Source: Syntrophotaleaceae bacterium
GTDB lineage: Bacteria > Desulfobacterota > Desulfuromonadia > Desulfuromonadales > Syntrophotaleaceae
NCBI GenBank assembly: GCA_041390365.1
Contig: JAWKQB010000003.1
Coordinates: 930,001-994,000 of the forward strand
Direction: 5' to 3'
DNA: 64,000 nt
Numbering within the stretch: position 1 is the stretch's first letter; every line of letters begins with the position of its first letter. Of this stretch, positions 9,072 to 18,100 are shown piece by piece. The position numbers and the translations under genes are program-made. The notes beneath the pieces are model-generated. The model was not told the origin of the DNA. It was given only the letters and a program-made list of their open reading frames with translations, and ran no database searches.

Positions 9072-10388
9072 TCAGGATGGGGCGAGGTTTGAGGCTATTG
9101 CCATCCGGGCTTCAGGTCGCACGATCAGGGAGGGCCTGGCCCGCAGCAGGATCGTGGTCGCTTCATCAACCGATCCCGCCAACCCTGCTGCAAGGAGCCA
9201 GCTGCCGACCACGGCGGCGCTCCTCGAATAACCGATCTTGCAGTGGACGTAAACGATCCCTTTTGCTTTTTCCGAGTTTATAAACTCGAGAGCCGCGGAC
9301 AATTGTCCCGGGCTAGGGGCGGTCAGGTCGAGAACCGGCAGGTTCAGGTAGCGCACCGACCGGAAGGCCTGGGGTTCGGAAAATTCCGAGGTTAGGTCGA
9401 GGACCGCCGTGACCCCGAGTTGCAGAGTTTTTTGCGCCTCCTTTTCATCAAGCCTGCGGCCCATCCAGAGATCGGGCAGGATCTGGTTCCAGGGGTCCGC
9501 CCGGCGCTGGTAATAGAGCAGGGAGAGCCGATGCCCGAGGAGTACAGGGGCCAGAAGAAAAAGGGTGCTCAAGGGCAGGCGGCCGTCCGTCTTGTGAAAA
9601 ACGTCGGCGATCAAACCGAAATAGGCGGCACTCACCAGGAGAAGGGCGAAGGCGGGCCAGAGCAGGAGCAACCACCAGCCCTTGAGAGCGAGGGCGGACA
9701 GGATCAGGGCAGCACCACCGCAGGCGTAACAGGAGCCTGCCCGATAATTCCTGGCAGGAGTTGCGGCGACAGGTTCGCGGATCAGATAGAAGCAGAACAG
9801 GGCGAGGACAAAGCCGCCGGCGACGTCGATGATGTGATGCTGCCAGGTGAGAACGGTCGAGAAGCCGATCAGGCTGAACCAGAGGTGAACCAGCCACTGC
9901 AGGGAGCCCCGGGTGTGGCGGGCGTAGGTGTCGGCCAGGAGGGTGCGCAGGGCGATGTGCAGCGACGGAAACATGTTGTACGGGCGATCGAAACCGTGCA
10001 GGAAGGTGAAGATCGGTCCCGTCCAGCCCTGAGGCACCGGCCGCGGCCAGGCGAATTGCAGGGGCATCAGCAGGAAGAAGGCCCCGGCGGCCAGGATGGC
10101 GAAAACGATCCGTTTGGCAAGCAGGTTTCTTTCCGCCCGGTCGGCGCAGACGAAGGGCGCGGCGATGAAGAACAGGTCGATCGACATGTAAGGGATGATC
10201 ATCACCGGAACGAAGGGGATCATCCGCTCCCAGCCGTAAACCCAGGTGCCGACGTCGCTGCGCAGCGAGGTGAGCCAGGAACAGCCGCCATAGACCGCGA
10301 TGAACAGCAGCGAGGTGGCCGCAGAGAGCAGCGCCGCGTAGATCAGTTCGCCGCGCGTCGGGCGACGGAGACGGTGAAAATGCCCCAT
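9072..10388 (-). CDS. Membrane PAP2 phosphatase fused to dual-specificity phosphatase (YnbD-like)
   Basis: A 438-residue membrane protein with two phosphatase modules. The N-terminal 300 residues carry many hydrophobic helices and PAP2 motifs: PSLH at 141-144 and a His followed by Asp in WQHHIIDVAGG (184-188). The C-terminal 130 residues are a cytosolic dual-specificity/tyrosine phosphatase-like domain with the catalytic loop HCKIGYSRS (HCxxGxxRS) at about 382-390. The same two-module arrangement occurs in E. coli YnbD, whose substrate is unknown. It overlaps the upstream hydrolase-methyltransferase gene by 46 bases and is the last gene of the lipid cluster. Dephosphorylation of a phosphatidyl-alcohol phosphate is a reasonable inference, not shown. 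Confidence 0.85.
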   Translation of the reverse strand: MGHFHRLRRPTRGELIYAALLSAATSLLFIAVYGGCSWLTSLRSDVGTWVYGWERMIPFVPVMIIPYMSIDLFFIAAPFVCADRAERNLLAKRIVFAILAAGAFFLLMPLQFAWPRPVPQGWTGPIFTFLHGFDRPYNMFPSLHIALRTLLADTYARHTRGSLQWLVHLWFSLIGFSTVLTWQHHIIDVAGGFVLALFCFYLIREPVAATPARNYRAGSCYACGGAALILSALALKGWWLLLLWPAFALLLVSAAYFGLIADVFHKTDGRLPLSTLFLLAPVLLGHRLSLLYYQRRADPWNQILPDLWMGRRLDEKEAQKTLQLGVTAVLDLTSEFSEPQAFRSVRYLNLPVLDLTAPSPGQLSAALEFINSEKAKGIVYVHCKIGYSRSAAVVGSWLLAAGLAGSVDEATTILLRARPSLIVRPEARMAIASNLAPS

Positions 10389-12085
10389 TGGTCGACCTCC
10401 ATTGCGATTTTTTCGAAACCGACTGCCCTCACCAGTTCGTCCATCTCGGCCTGGGAACGGCGGCGCATGATCCAGGGATCTCCGTCACGGTTGCTGAGAA
10501 CCCGGGCGATCATGTCCACCTGTGGGTGCCAGGGCTGGCCGGTGTAGAGCAGGTAGCCACCCGGTTCCATGACGTCGGCGATCCCTTTCAAGGAGGCGCA
10601 GACCATGCCGTTGTCGGGGAACAGTTCGTACAGTCCCGATACGATGGCCAGATTGGGCCGGGGTCCCACGGCACGGATCGAATCGGGATCGAAGGCGTCC
10701 CCCTGTTCGAAGCGCACGTTCTCCAGCCCCATCTCCGCCGCGAGCGCCCGTCCCTGATCGAGGTTGGCCGGGGTGAAATCCCGCAGCAGGGCGCTGATCT
10801 CCCGATGACCGTTGACCTTGAGGACGTTGAGCACATAACGGCCGCATCCTGTGGCAACGTCGAGCAGACTTACCGGTTCGCCCGAGGCGGAGATCCGCTC
10901 GATAGTTTCGGTCAAAAGCTTCTCCAGATTCTCGCGGCGGTGGCGGATGCCCTTCCAGCCGATGGCGTTCAGGTAATTCCGGTCGAGGAATTTCCCCGGG
11001 AACCCCAGCCCGCGGGGCCGGTTCTCATAAACATAGTCGAGGGACTGGCCGGAGTCGAAGCCGGTTCTCCAGCCGAGGCGGATCCCGTCGCTCATTCTGC
11101 CGATGGTTTGCATCCCCAGTTTCTGAATAGCGTAGAAGAGGGCCGAAGGCCAGGTTGTGGACTGCCGCAGCAGGTCGTATTCAGTCCGGGTCGGACCGCC
11201 CCGGTCGGCTTCGAGCAGGGCCGAGCGGTCGATCTCGCGGTCGAAGGCTTCGAGGATGAATTCCCGGGCGTGGGTCAGCGGCCGTTGTCGCTCCTTTTCA
11301 TTCAGGAGGGCGTGAAAAAACCCCGGATAGGCCTCCATCCGTTTCTTGGTCGAGCCGAGCCGGCGGTAGAATTGCCTCTGCGCCGCGTTCTTTACCACCC
11401 AGTCGGAGCCCGCCGAAAGGACCAGGGTCGGAGTGGTGATGGCGGCGGCGTCCTCGATGATGCGGGTTGCCGTATCGTGCATCTCGAGCAGGATGTTGAC
11501 GGCGATTTCCTTGGTAATCAGCCTGTCCGCATCGTAGTCGAAGGCTGCCTCGGCATCATGGGTCAGCATCTTCGACTTGACATAGCTGCTGACGAAAGCC
11601 TTGCCTTTGATCTTGAGCAGCAGCCGGAGCAGGGGGATCGCCAGCGGCACATAGAGGCGGATACGGAAGGCCGGTGCGGCCAGGACCAGGGCGCGGATGC
11701 GGGGAGCGTAGTCGTGCACCCAGGCACTCGCCGTCACCGCGCCGACGCTGTTTGCCACCACGGCGATGTTTTCGACGGGGATCCCGTATTGTTCCGAAAC
11801 ATGGCGGACGAAGGCGTCCAGATCCCTGACCAGGTGGTAATAGCTGTCGGCATGGCCCCGTTCCCCCGGCGACTGGCCGTGGCCCCGGTTGTCCCAGGAG
11901 AAGGCCCAGAAGCCGGTCAGGCCGAGGCCCTCGACCTGAGAGGCCACCCGTCCGGAATGCTCGTGGCCGCGGTGGATGATGATCACGGCCCTGTCGCTGG
12001 TCATAGCGGGTTTCCAGCTGCGGTAAAACAGGCTGGTATCGTCCCAGCTGAGGAACGTTCCTTCCGATGTCGTCCAGTCTTCCAT
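10343..12085 (-). CDS. Alpha/beta hydrolase-SAM methyltransferase fusion (YnbC-like)
   Basis: A 580-residue fusion. Residues 1-290 are a serine hydrolase of the monoacylglycerol lipase type: HRGHEHSGR oxyanion region, FSWDNRGHGQSPG, and a nucleophile elbow ANSVGA with Ser113 (Ala replaces the usual Gly at the first position). Residues about 330-580 are a class I methyltransferase with motif I LLDVATGCGRYVL near 402. The same fusion, next to the same partners, is E. coli YnbC. It probably works on a lysophospholipid or phospholipid headgroup, which would suit a lipase joined to a methyltransferase, but the substrate cannot be read from sequence. The downstream phosphatase gene overlaps its 3' end. 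Confidence 0.85.
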   Translation of the reverse strand: MEDWTTSEGTFLSWDDTSLFYRSWKPAMTSDRAVIIIHRGHEHSGRVASQVEGLGLTGFWAFSWDNRGHGQSPGERGHADSYYHLVRDLDAFVRHVSEQYGIPVENIAVVANSVGAVTASAWVHDYAPRIRALVLAAPAFRIRLYVPLAIPLLRLLLKIKGKAFVSSYVKSKMLTHDAEAAFDYDADRLITKEIAVNILLEMHDTATRIIEDAAAITTPTLVLSAGSDWVVKNAAQRQFYRRLGSTKKRMEAYPGFFHALLNEKERQRPLTHAREFILEAFDREIDRSALLEADRGGPTRTEYDLLRQSTTWPSALFYAIQKLGMQTIGRMSDGIRLGWRTGFDSGQSLDYVYENRPRGLGFPGKFLDRNYLNAIGWKGIRHRRENLEKLLTETIERISASGEPVSLLDVATGCGRYVLNVLKVNGHREISALLRDFTPANLDQGRALAAEMGLENVRFEQGDAFDPDSIRAVGPRPNLAIVSGLYELFPDNGMVCASLKGIADVMEPGGYLLYTGQPWHPQVDMIARVLSNRDGDPWIMRRRSQAEMDELVRAVGFEKIAMEVDQWGIFTVSVARRAAN

Positions 12086-12134
12086 GCTGCCCTCCTTCGG
12101 GAAATGTGCGAATTTTTCAAAACCAAAACCGAAA

Positions 12135-12176
12135 ATCTGTTCTCGCGCAAAGGCGCAAAGGGCGCAAAGGAAAAGC
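12135..12176. repeat. GCGCAAAG-type tandem repeat
   Basis: Three degenerate direct units of GCGCAAAG(G) followed 50 bases later by the inverted form (GCGCTCTTTGCG). It lies in the 171-base gap between the hydrolase-methyltransferase gene and the PlsC gene. Confidence 0.55.
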
Positions 12177-12256
12177 AGAATTTACAGGTTTTCTTGGCGC
12201 TCTTTGCGTGCTTGAGTGAGCAAAGCGAACGGGCACGAGGCGCTTTTCAAAAAAGG

Positions 12257-12898
12257 TTATTCCAATATGGTCCGCTGAACCTGCCGGGCCAGCTCCTGCA
12301 TGCGTTTTTCCAGCTGCTTCATGAACTCCCCCCGCGATCCGGTCCAGAAGATCGACTCGCCGACGACCAGGTCGCAGACGATGGGAACCAGGATGCATTC
12401 CCCCCGGGGCAGGGCCTTGCCAAGCCCCTGCATGAAGACAGGAATGACCGGCACTTCTGGATGGCGTTGGGCCAGATGCGCCACGCCTGATTTGAAGGCG
12501 GCCAGCCGTTCCGGTTCACCCCGGGTTCCTTCCGGAAACAGCAGCAGGATATCGCCCGACTCGATCGCTTTTGAGCAACCGGCCAAGGGATCGCTCTTGC
12601 CGCTGCGGACCTGGCGCTGCAGGGGGATGATGCCGATGATGTTCAGGGCGAACCAGGCCAGCCATCGGTTTTTGAGGAAGTAGTCATCGGCGGCTACGGG
12701 GCGGAATTTTTTCAGCAGCCGCAAGGGGAAAAGCGAGGTTAGGACCATGGTGTCCAGGTGGCTGTTGTGGTTGGCGACGATGATCGCCGGCGCGGCTTTG
12801 TACAAACCCTCGCGGTTGCGGATGTTGACGCCCAGGGCGAAGAGGATCAGGGGGCGGATGATGCAGAGGTGCCAGATGTGGCGCAGGATGTTGGTCAT
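12257..12898 (-). CDS. 1-acyl-glycerol-3-phosphate acyltransferase (PlsC family)
   Basis: A 213-residue PlsC-type acyltransferase, the usual size. The catalytic HX4D motif is NHNSHLDT near residue 44, and the glycerol-phosphate-binding block FPEGTRGEPE lies near residue 122; a hydrophobic N-terminal segment anchors it to the inner membrane. It would transfer a fatty acyl group to the sn-2 position of a lyso-phospholipid precursor. Sitting between the cdsA-like and hydrolase-methyltransferase genes, it probably supplies or remodels acyl chains for the lipid made by this cluster, rather than being the sole housekeeping PlsC. Confidence 0.85.
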   Translation of the reverse strand: MTNILRHIWHLCIIRPLILFALGVNIRNREGLYKAAPAIIVANHNSHLDTMVLTSLFPLRLLKKFRPVAADDYFLKNRWLAWFALNIIGIIPLQRQVRSGKSDPLAGCSKAIESGDILLLFPEGTRGEPERLAAFKSGVAHLAQRHPEVPVIPVFMQGLGKALPRGECILVPIVCDLVVGESIFWTGSRGEFMKQLEKRMQELARQVQRTILE

Positions 12899-12934
12899 TG
12901 TTATATTCCTGAAAGCATTATAAAACCTGTGAAA

Positions 12935-13075
12935 CCGCGGGGGTTCGTCCCTTGCGCGACGAACCCCAACACCGCGGGGTTGCGTCCCCGCGCGAGTAAG
13001 CAGAAAAACGCGCCCCGCTCCTTGCCCGCCTTTTTCGCCCGCCGTCCACTCCGTTCCGGCTGCGTCACAGGGGGG
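12935..13075. repeat. Dispersed intergenic repeat, copy 1
   Basis: A GC-rich inverted stretch is followed by a segment (GAGTAAGCAGAAAAACGCGC onward, then TTTTTCGCCCGCC and CCGGCTGCGTCACAGGGG) that recurs almost base for base at 14785-15035, there with an extra internal insertion. Not coding. Confidence 0.7.
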
Positions 13076-13106
13076 TTGACAGGCAGAATCTGAAAAACCA
13101 AAATCG

Positions 13107-13147
13107 CCTCACTCCTCACTCCTCACTCCTCACTCCTCACTCCTCAC
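13107..13147. repeat. Heptamer tandem repeat CTCACTC
   Basis: About six perfect 7-bp units directly before the 3' end of the cdsA-like gene. Confidence 0.85.
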
Positions 13148-13151
13148 GCAT

Positions 13152-14150
13152 TCAGAAGTAAAAGTAATAAACATAATGAAAAAACAGCGGGGCGGTGAAG
13201 GTCAGGCTGTCGACACGGTCGAGGATGCCGCCGTGGCCGGGGAGCAGGGTGCTTGAGTCCTTGATGCCGATGTCCCGTTTGACCGCCGAGATGCAGATGT
13301 CGCCGAAAAATCCCGCGACGGCGATCAGGGCTCCCACCGGCAGGGCCTGCAGAGCCGGTATGGGGGTCAGCAACGGGGCGAGAAGGCAGGCCAGGATGGC
13401 GGTGGTGGCAATGCCGCCGATCAGGCCTGCCCAGGTCTTGTTGGGGCTGACCGTGGGCACGACCCTGGCGCGGCCGAGGCTCTTGCCCCAGAGGTACTGG
13501 GCGATGTCGTTCAGTTCCGTCAGGCTGATCAGAAACAGCACCAGTCCCGCTCCCGCCGCTTTCCCCTCTCCGTTCATGGGGAGCACCAGCAGGTAACCCA
13601 GGTGGCTCAGGCTGAGCACGGTGGTCATCAATCCCCACTGCAGGGTGCCGGCCGCCTTGAGGAAGCCTTCCGTCTGCCCCCGCAGCAGCATGCGCATCGG
13701 CAGCAACAGGAACATGTAGATCGGGATGAAGATGATGAACATCCCGTACCATTCGATGTAGGCCCAGAAATATTGCAGCGGAATGGCCAGGTAAGCCCAG
13801 AACAGCACCCGATGGTCGGCGCGGCGGGTGGGGATCAGGGTGATGAATTCCTTGAAGGCCAGATAGGAGATCAGGCCGAAGAAGATGATGGCGGCGCCTT
13901 TAGACAGGAGCAGTGCGCCGAACAGCAGGGCGACGATCAGCCACCAGGTTCTGATTCGCAGCACCAGTTCGGAGTGGTCCTTCTGAGGGCGCAATTTTTT
14001 CAGGATCAGGATGGCGGCGGTGCTGACGACCAACAGCGCCAGGACGGCCACCATGAACCAATGGACGCCGGACATCTGTAGGGGCGGACCCGCGTGTCCG
14101 CCCTGGTTCGTGACCATGCCCGATGCCGACAGGAAAAGCGACGGAATCAT
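13152..14150 (-). CDS. Phosphatidate cytidylyltransferase (CdsA/YnbB-like)
   Basis: A 332-residue polytopic membrane protein. The C-terminal half carries the CdsA signature region (SPNKTWAGLIGG, then GFFGDICISAVKRDIGIKDSS and LPGHGGILDRVDS), which binds CTP and metal to convert phosphatidic acid to CDP-diacylglycerol. The frame runs open far upstream, but the ATG at 14150 has GGAGGGGGAG just before it and overlaps the preceding gene's stop as ATGA, so translation is coupled. Its place directly after a CDP-alcohol phosphatidyltransferase means substrate and consumer enzymes are made together, as in E. coli ynbA-ynbB. Confidence 0.9.
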   Translation of the reverse strand: MIPSLFLSASGMVTNQGGHAGPPLQMSGVHWFMVAVLALLVVSTAAILILKKLRPQKDHSELVLRIRTWWLIVALLFGALLLSKGAAIIFFGLISYLAFKEFITLIPTRRADHRVLFWAYLAIPLQYFWAYIEWYGMFIIFIPIYMFLLLPMRMLLRGQTEGFLKAAGTLQWGLMTTVLSLSHLGYLLVLPMNGEGKAAGAGLVLFLISLTELNDIAQYLWGKSLGRARVVPTVSPNKTWAGLIGGIATTAILACLLAPLLTPIPALQALPVGALIAVAGFFGDICISAVKRDIGIKDSSTLLPGHGGILDRVDSLTFTAPLFFHYVYYFYF

Positions 14151-14752
14151 GCCTCCCCCTCCGCCAATGCGCGTTTGGCCCGATTGAAGATGGTCAGCAG
14201 CAGAAGAACGAAAATGGCGAACAACGCGATGTGCAGCCAGAGGCCGGCGGGAACCCCGGCCGCAAGCAAAAGTGCCAGCACGCCGAAGGCGAAGGCGCGG
14301 TCGCTTTTGCCCATCGGGCCGTCGTAACGCCGTTCCGCCCCGACGAGCAGGGCGAGCACTCCGGTCATCTCGCTGATAATGGCCAGGATGACGGTCAGTA
14401 CCATCAGGGTCCGGTTCATGCCCGGAACCGTCGCCAGCGGCAGGTAAAGAGCGGTGTCGGAGAGGACGTCGCCAAGTTCGTTGAGGATCGCGCCCAGGTT
14501 GGATTTCATGTGGTGTTCCCGGGCCAGCATGCCGTCGATAGCGTTCAGGGCCATGCGCAGGAACAGCACGATCGGCAGCAGGCAGAGGGCCCATTGGGCG
14601 CCGCCGCTGAGCCAGATGATCACGCCGGTTGCCAGGGACAGCTGCAGGGCCGCCAGGGTGACCTGGTTGGCGGTGGTGCCGCGGTCTGCCAGGGTTTGGC
14701 AGAGGGGGCGGAGGAGGTTTTGGAAGGCTGGTTTGAGTTGGTAGATGGTCAT
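14147..14752 (-). CDS. CDP-alcohol phosphatidyltransferase (YnbA-like)
   Basis: A 201-residue membrane enzyme of the CDP-alcohol phosphotransferase family, which joins CDP-diacylglycerol to an alcohol to make a phospholipid. The metal-binding motif starts as expected (DGMLAR near residue 73) but reads G-AIL-N-ELG-D-VLS-D where the family consensus is GxxxDxxxD: the first Asp of that pair is Asn, with an extra Asp four residues on. Family members with this variant may use a different alcohol acceptor; this is inference. Its stop overlaps the cdsA-like start by four bases. The acceptor alcohol is unknown. Confidence 0.85.
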   Translation of the reverse strand: MTIYQLKPAFQNLLRPLCQTLADRGTTANQVTLAALQLSLATGVIIWLSGGAQWALCLLPIVLFLRMALNAIDGMLAREHHMKSNLGAILNELGDVLSDTALYLPLATVPGMNRTLMVLTVILAIISEMTGVLALLVGAERRYDGPMGKSDRAFAFGVLALLLAAGVPAGLWLHIALFAIFVLLLLTIFNRAKRALAEGEA

Positions 14753-14784
14753 GTCTCATCTCATTCTGTTGTTGGATCTTTTAC

Positions 14785-15035
14785 ATCGCGGGGTTTTGTC
14801 CCCGCACCCTTGATAACACCGTGGGGTTGCGCCCCCACACGACGCCTTACTCTTTTGATGCGCGTCAAAAGAGTAAGCAGAAAAACGCGCCCCGCTCCTT
14901 GCCCGCCTGCGGCGGGTACCCTCCGCGAAGCAGACGTCGGGCGGGCGGAAAAAACTCGCTCGCTACGCTCCCTCAGACAGTTTTTCCGCCTTTTTCGCCC
15001 GCCATCCACTCCGCTCCGGCTGCGTCACAGGGGAA
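14785..15035. repeat. Dispersed intergenic repeat, copy 2
   Basis: Fills most of the 353-base gap between the aas-like and ynbA-like genes. It shares with 12935-13075 the blocks GAGTAAGCAGAAAAACGCGC, TTGCCCGCC and CCGGCTGCGTCACAGGGG, but contains about 90 extra bases with an internal inverted repeat (CTTTTGATGCGCGTCAAAAG). Confidence 0.7.
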
Positions 15036-15052
15036 AGAGAGTCAAAATCTTT

Positions 15053-15102
15053 TGGACCTTGAACCTTGAACCTTGAACCTTGGACCTTGAACCCTGAAAC
15101 CT
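15053..15102. repeat. Heptamer tandem repeat ACCTTGA
   Basis: About seven 7-bp units with minor drift, immediately downstream of the aas-like stop codon. Confidence 0.85.
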
Positions 15103-15105
15103 GCC

Positions 15106-18100
15106 CTACCCCTGCATCGCCGCCATCGCCGTCTCCCTAACCCCTCTCAGATCAAGCTTTCCAGTGCCCAGCAGCGGCAGAGTGTCGACCTGAACGAAAC
15201 AATCCTTGCCCGGCTTCCAGAGGTTGGGCAGGTCGGATTCGGTCAGCAGGCTGTGCAGGGTGGGGGCGTCGCCGGCTTCCGGGGTGTGGACCACCACCAG
15301 TTTTTCGCCCCGCTTTTCGTCGGGGATGCCGGTTACTGCCAGTACGCCGGTTTGGCCCAGGGCGGCGTGCAGGGCGTCTTCCACCGCGCCGTGGGGGATC
15401 ATTTCGCCGCCGATCTTGCTGAAGCGGGCGAGGCGGTCGGTGATGTGCAGGAAGCCGCTTTTGTCCAGACGGCCGATGTCGCCGGTCACGTACCAGCCGT
15501 CGCGGATCGCTTCGGCGGTCTTTTCCGGATTTCCCAGGTATCCGAGCATGAGGTTGGGGCCCTTGACCAGGATCAGTCCAGTCTCGTCCTCCCTCTTAAG
15601 TTCGAAGCTGTCCGGGTCGACGATCTTGACGGCGACGCCGGGGACAGGCAGGCCGACGCTGCCTTCCCTGGAGCCGGTCTGACGGATGCCGTCGATCTCC
15701 ACGTCGGGGACCGACAGGCTGATGACCGGCGAGAGTTCGGTGGCGCCGTAGCCTTCCAGGGGGCGGATGCCGAATTTCTTCTCGAAACTGTCGGCCAGTT
15801 TGCTCTTGAGTTTCTCCGCCCCGGTCATGACCAGCCGCAGGGAGGCGAAATCCTCCTCTTTGGCGCGGCGCAGATAGGCCATGAGGAAGGTCGGGGTGGC
15901 GATCAGCAGGGTCGAGCGCTGCTCCCGGACCAGACGCGCGATGGTCTCCCCATCCAGGGGATTGCTGTGGTAGGCGGCAGAAAAGCCGGACAGCAGCGGC
16001 AGCCACAGGGTGCCGGTGAAGCCGAGGGAATGGAAAAAGGGCAGGGCCGAGCAGATGTTGTCCCTGCGGTTTACGCGGAAGACGATGCGCAACGCCTCGA
16101 GGTTGGAGAGGATGTTGTGGTGCGACAGCATCACCCCCTTCGGCTCCCCGGTGCTGCCGGACGAGAAGATGACCGTCGCCAGGCTGTCGGCCCTGAACCC
16201 TTTCGGTCGGGCCCAGAACCGGGTCGGCAGCCAGCGGGCGACGCAGAAGGCGCGCAGTTTTTCGCCCGTGGCGATTCCGGCCAGCAGATCCTCGACGAAG
16301 ACCCTGCCGGACAGTTCCGGCAGGGTGCCGAGTTTTTCCAGGAACAGCTTCGAGGTGACGGTGGTTCGGATCTCGCAGCGGTCGAGGGCCGAGCGGATGC
16401 CCTCTGCCGATGCGGTGTAGTTGAGGTTGACGGGCACCGTGCCGTTGAGGTTCAGGGCCAGGTTGACCAGCGCCCCGGCCGCCGAGGGGGGCAGGCAGAC
16501 CCCGGCCATGCGCGCATCGCCGGTCACGGCGGCCAGCCCCTTCGCCAGAATCCGGGCCGCGATCAGGGTTTGACCGTAGGTTAGATCGCGCCCAGCCGTA
16601 TCGGCGATCGCCCGGCGCCGCCAGTTCTGCCGGGCGGTCTCCACAAACAGCTCGCCCAGGCTGCGGCGCTGGGGCTTGCGGGAGTCGAACCAGGCGGCGG
16701 ACAGCTCCATCACCGCCCGGCGCACGTCGTGGGCGCTGCTGCCGGCCGGCAGAGGCTCGCCGAAAGCGATGGTGACCGGATAGGGCAGCTTCACGGGAAA
16801 GCGGGCCAGCAGTTTGCCGTGGGCGTAGGAGAGGATGCTGCCCCAGGCGCCGCCGATGTAGATCGGAATGATCGGGTGGTCGCTGCCCTTGACGATCCGC
16901 TCGAAGCCACCCTTGAATTCATTGAGCATGCCGTTGCGGGTGATCTCCCCCTCGGCGAAGATGCAGACCATGTAGCCGTCGTCGAGCGCCCGGCGGGAGT
17001 TGTTGATGAACTCCACCAGGCCTTTGCGGCCGTCTTTGGCCGATACGGGAATCACTTTCATCAGGCGGAAGATCCACTTGAGGAAGGGGGTGCGGTAGAT
17101 GCTGCGATCCATGACGAAACGGATGCGCCTCTGCTGGGTGGCGACCAGCAGCAGGGCGTCGACCCAGGAGACGTGGTTGGCGATCAGCAGGGCTCCCCCT
17201 TCGACCGGCACGTTCCTTTCCCCGATAAGGGTGAGCCGGTAGCCGATCCGCATGATCACCAGGGCGATGAACCGGATCAGGAAATCGGGCAGCAGCCAGA
17301 GGGTCAGGCCGGCCAGTATCAGGGTGATGATGCCGAGCAGACTGAAGGCGGCGCCGGCGGACATGCCAAGGGACTTGGACACCAGCCAGAGCAGGCCCGA
17401 GGCCGCCAGGGCGCCGACCCAGCTGAGAAAGCTGGATGCGGCCAGGATTTCACCGCGGCGGTTGGCCGGAGCGCGGAGCTGGATGAAGGCCTGCAGGGGC
17501 ACGATGAACAGGCCTGCGCTGATGCCGAACAGGGCCACTATGATCAGCACCGCCGGGAGGTAGGGCGGGACGGCGTGCAGGGCGAAAGACGCCACCGCCA
17601 GCCCCGCGGCACCGATCGGCACCACGCCGAATTCGACGTTGCAGCCGGAGAGTCGCCCGGCCAGCCAGGAGCCGAGACCGATGCCGATGGCGGCGGGCAC
17701 GAAAAGGTATCCGCTCTGTTCCTGACTGAAATCGAAAATATCCTTGCCGTACTGCAGGAGGTTGAGCTGGCAGAACGCGCCGACGAACAGGAAATAGGCG
17801 GCACCGATGACGGCCAGGAGCAGATAGTTGTCCTCCCGCAGGCTTCGCAGGGTGCGCCAGTAGGCTGCCGGCGATGCGGTGAGGGGGCGGCCGGTGTCGG
17901 GCACCGGTGTCGACGGCAGGGTGCAGGCGGTCACGAAACCCGCCAGCGCGAGGACGACTCCGGCCAGCAGGGCGATGCCGTAGCGTCCCCCGGACAGTTG
18001 CGCAAGGAAGGGCGCCAGAGCCGTACCGCTGACAATGGCCAGGAAGGTGAACATCTCCAGCAGGCTGTTGGCGCGGGACAGGGCTTCCCGGCCGACCATC

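Noticed and set aside
12117..12398. Minus-strand frame upstream of the PlsC stop
   Set aside because: Runs through the GCGCAAAG repeat and overlaps the real acyltransferase gene; no protein features.
13107..15102. CRISPR-like array
   Set aside because: Units are 7 bases with no spacers, so these are simple tandem repeats.
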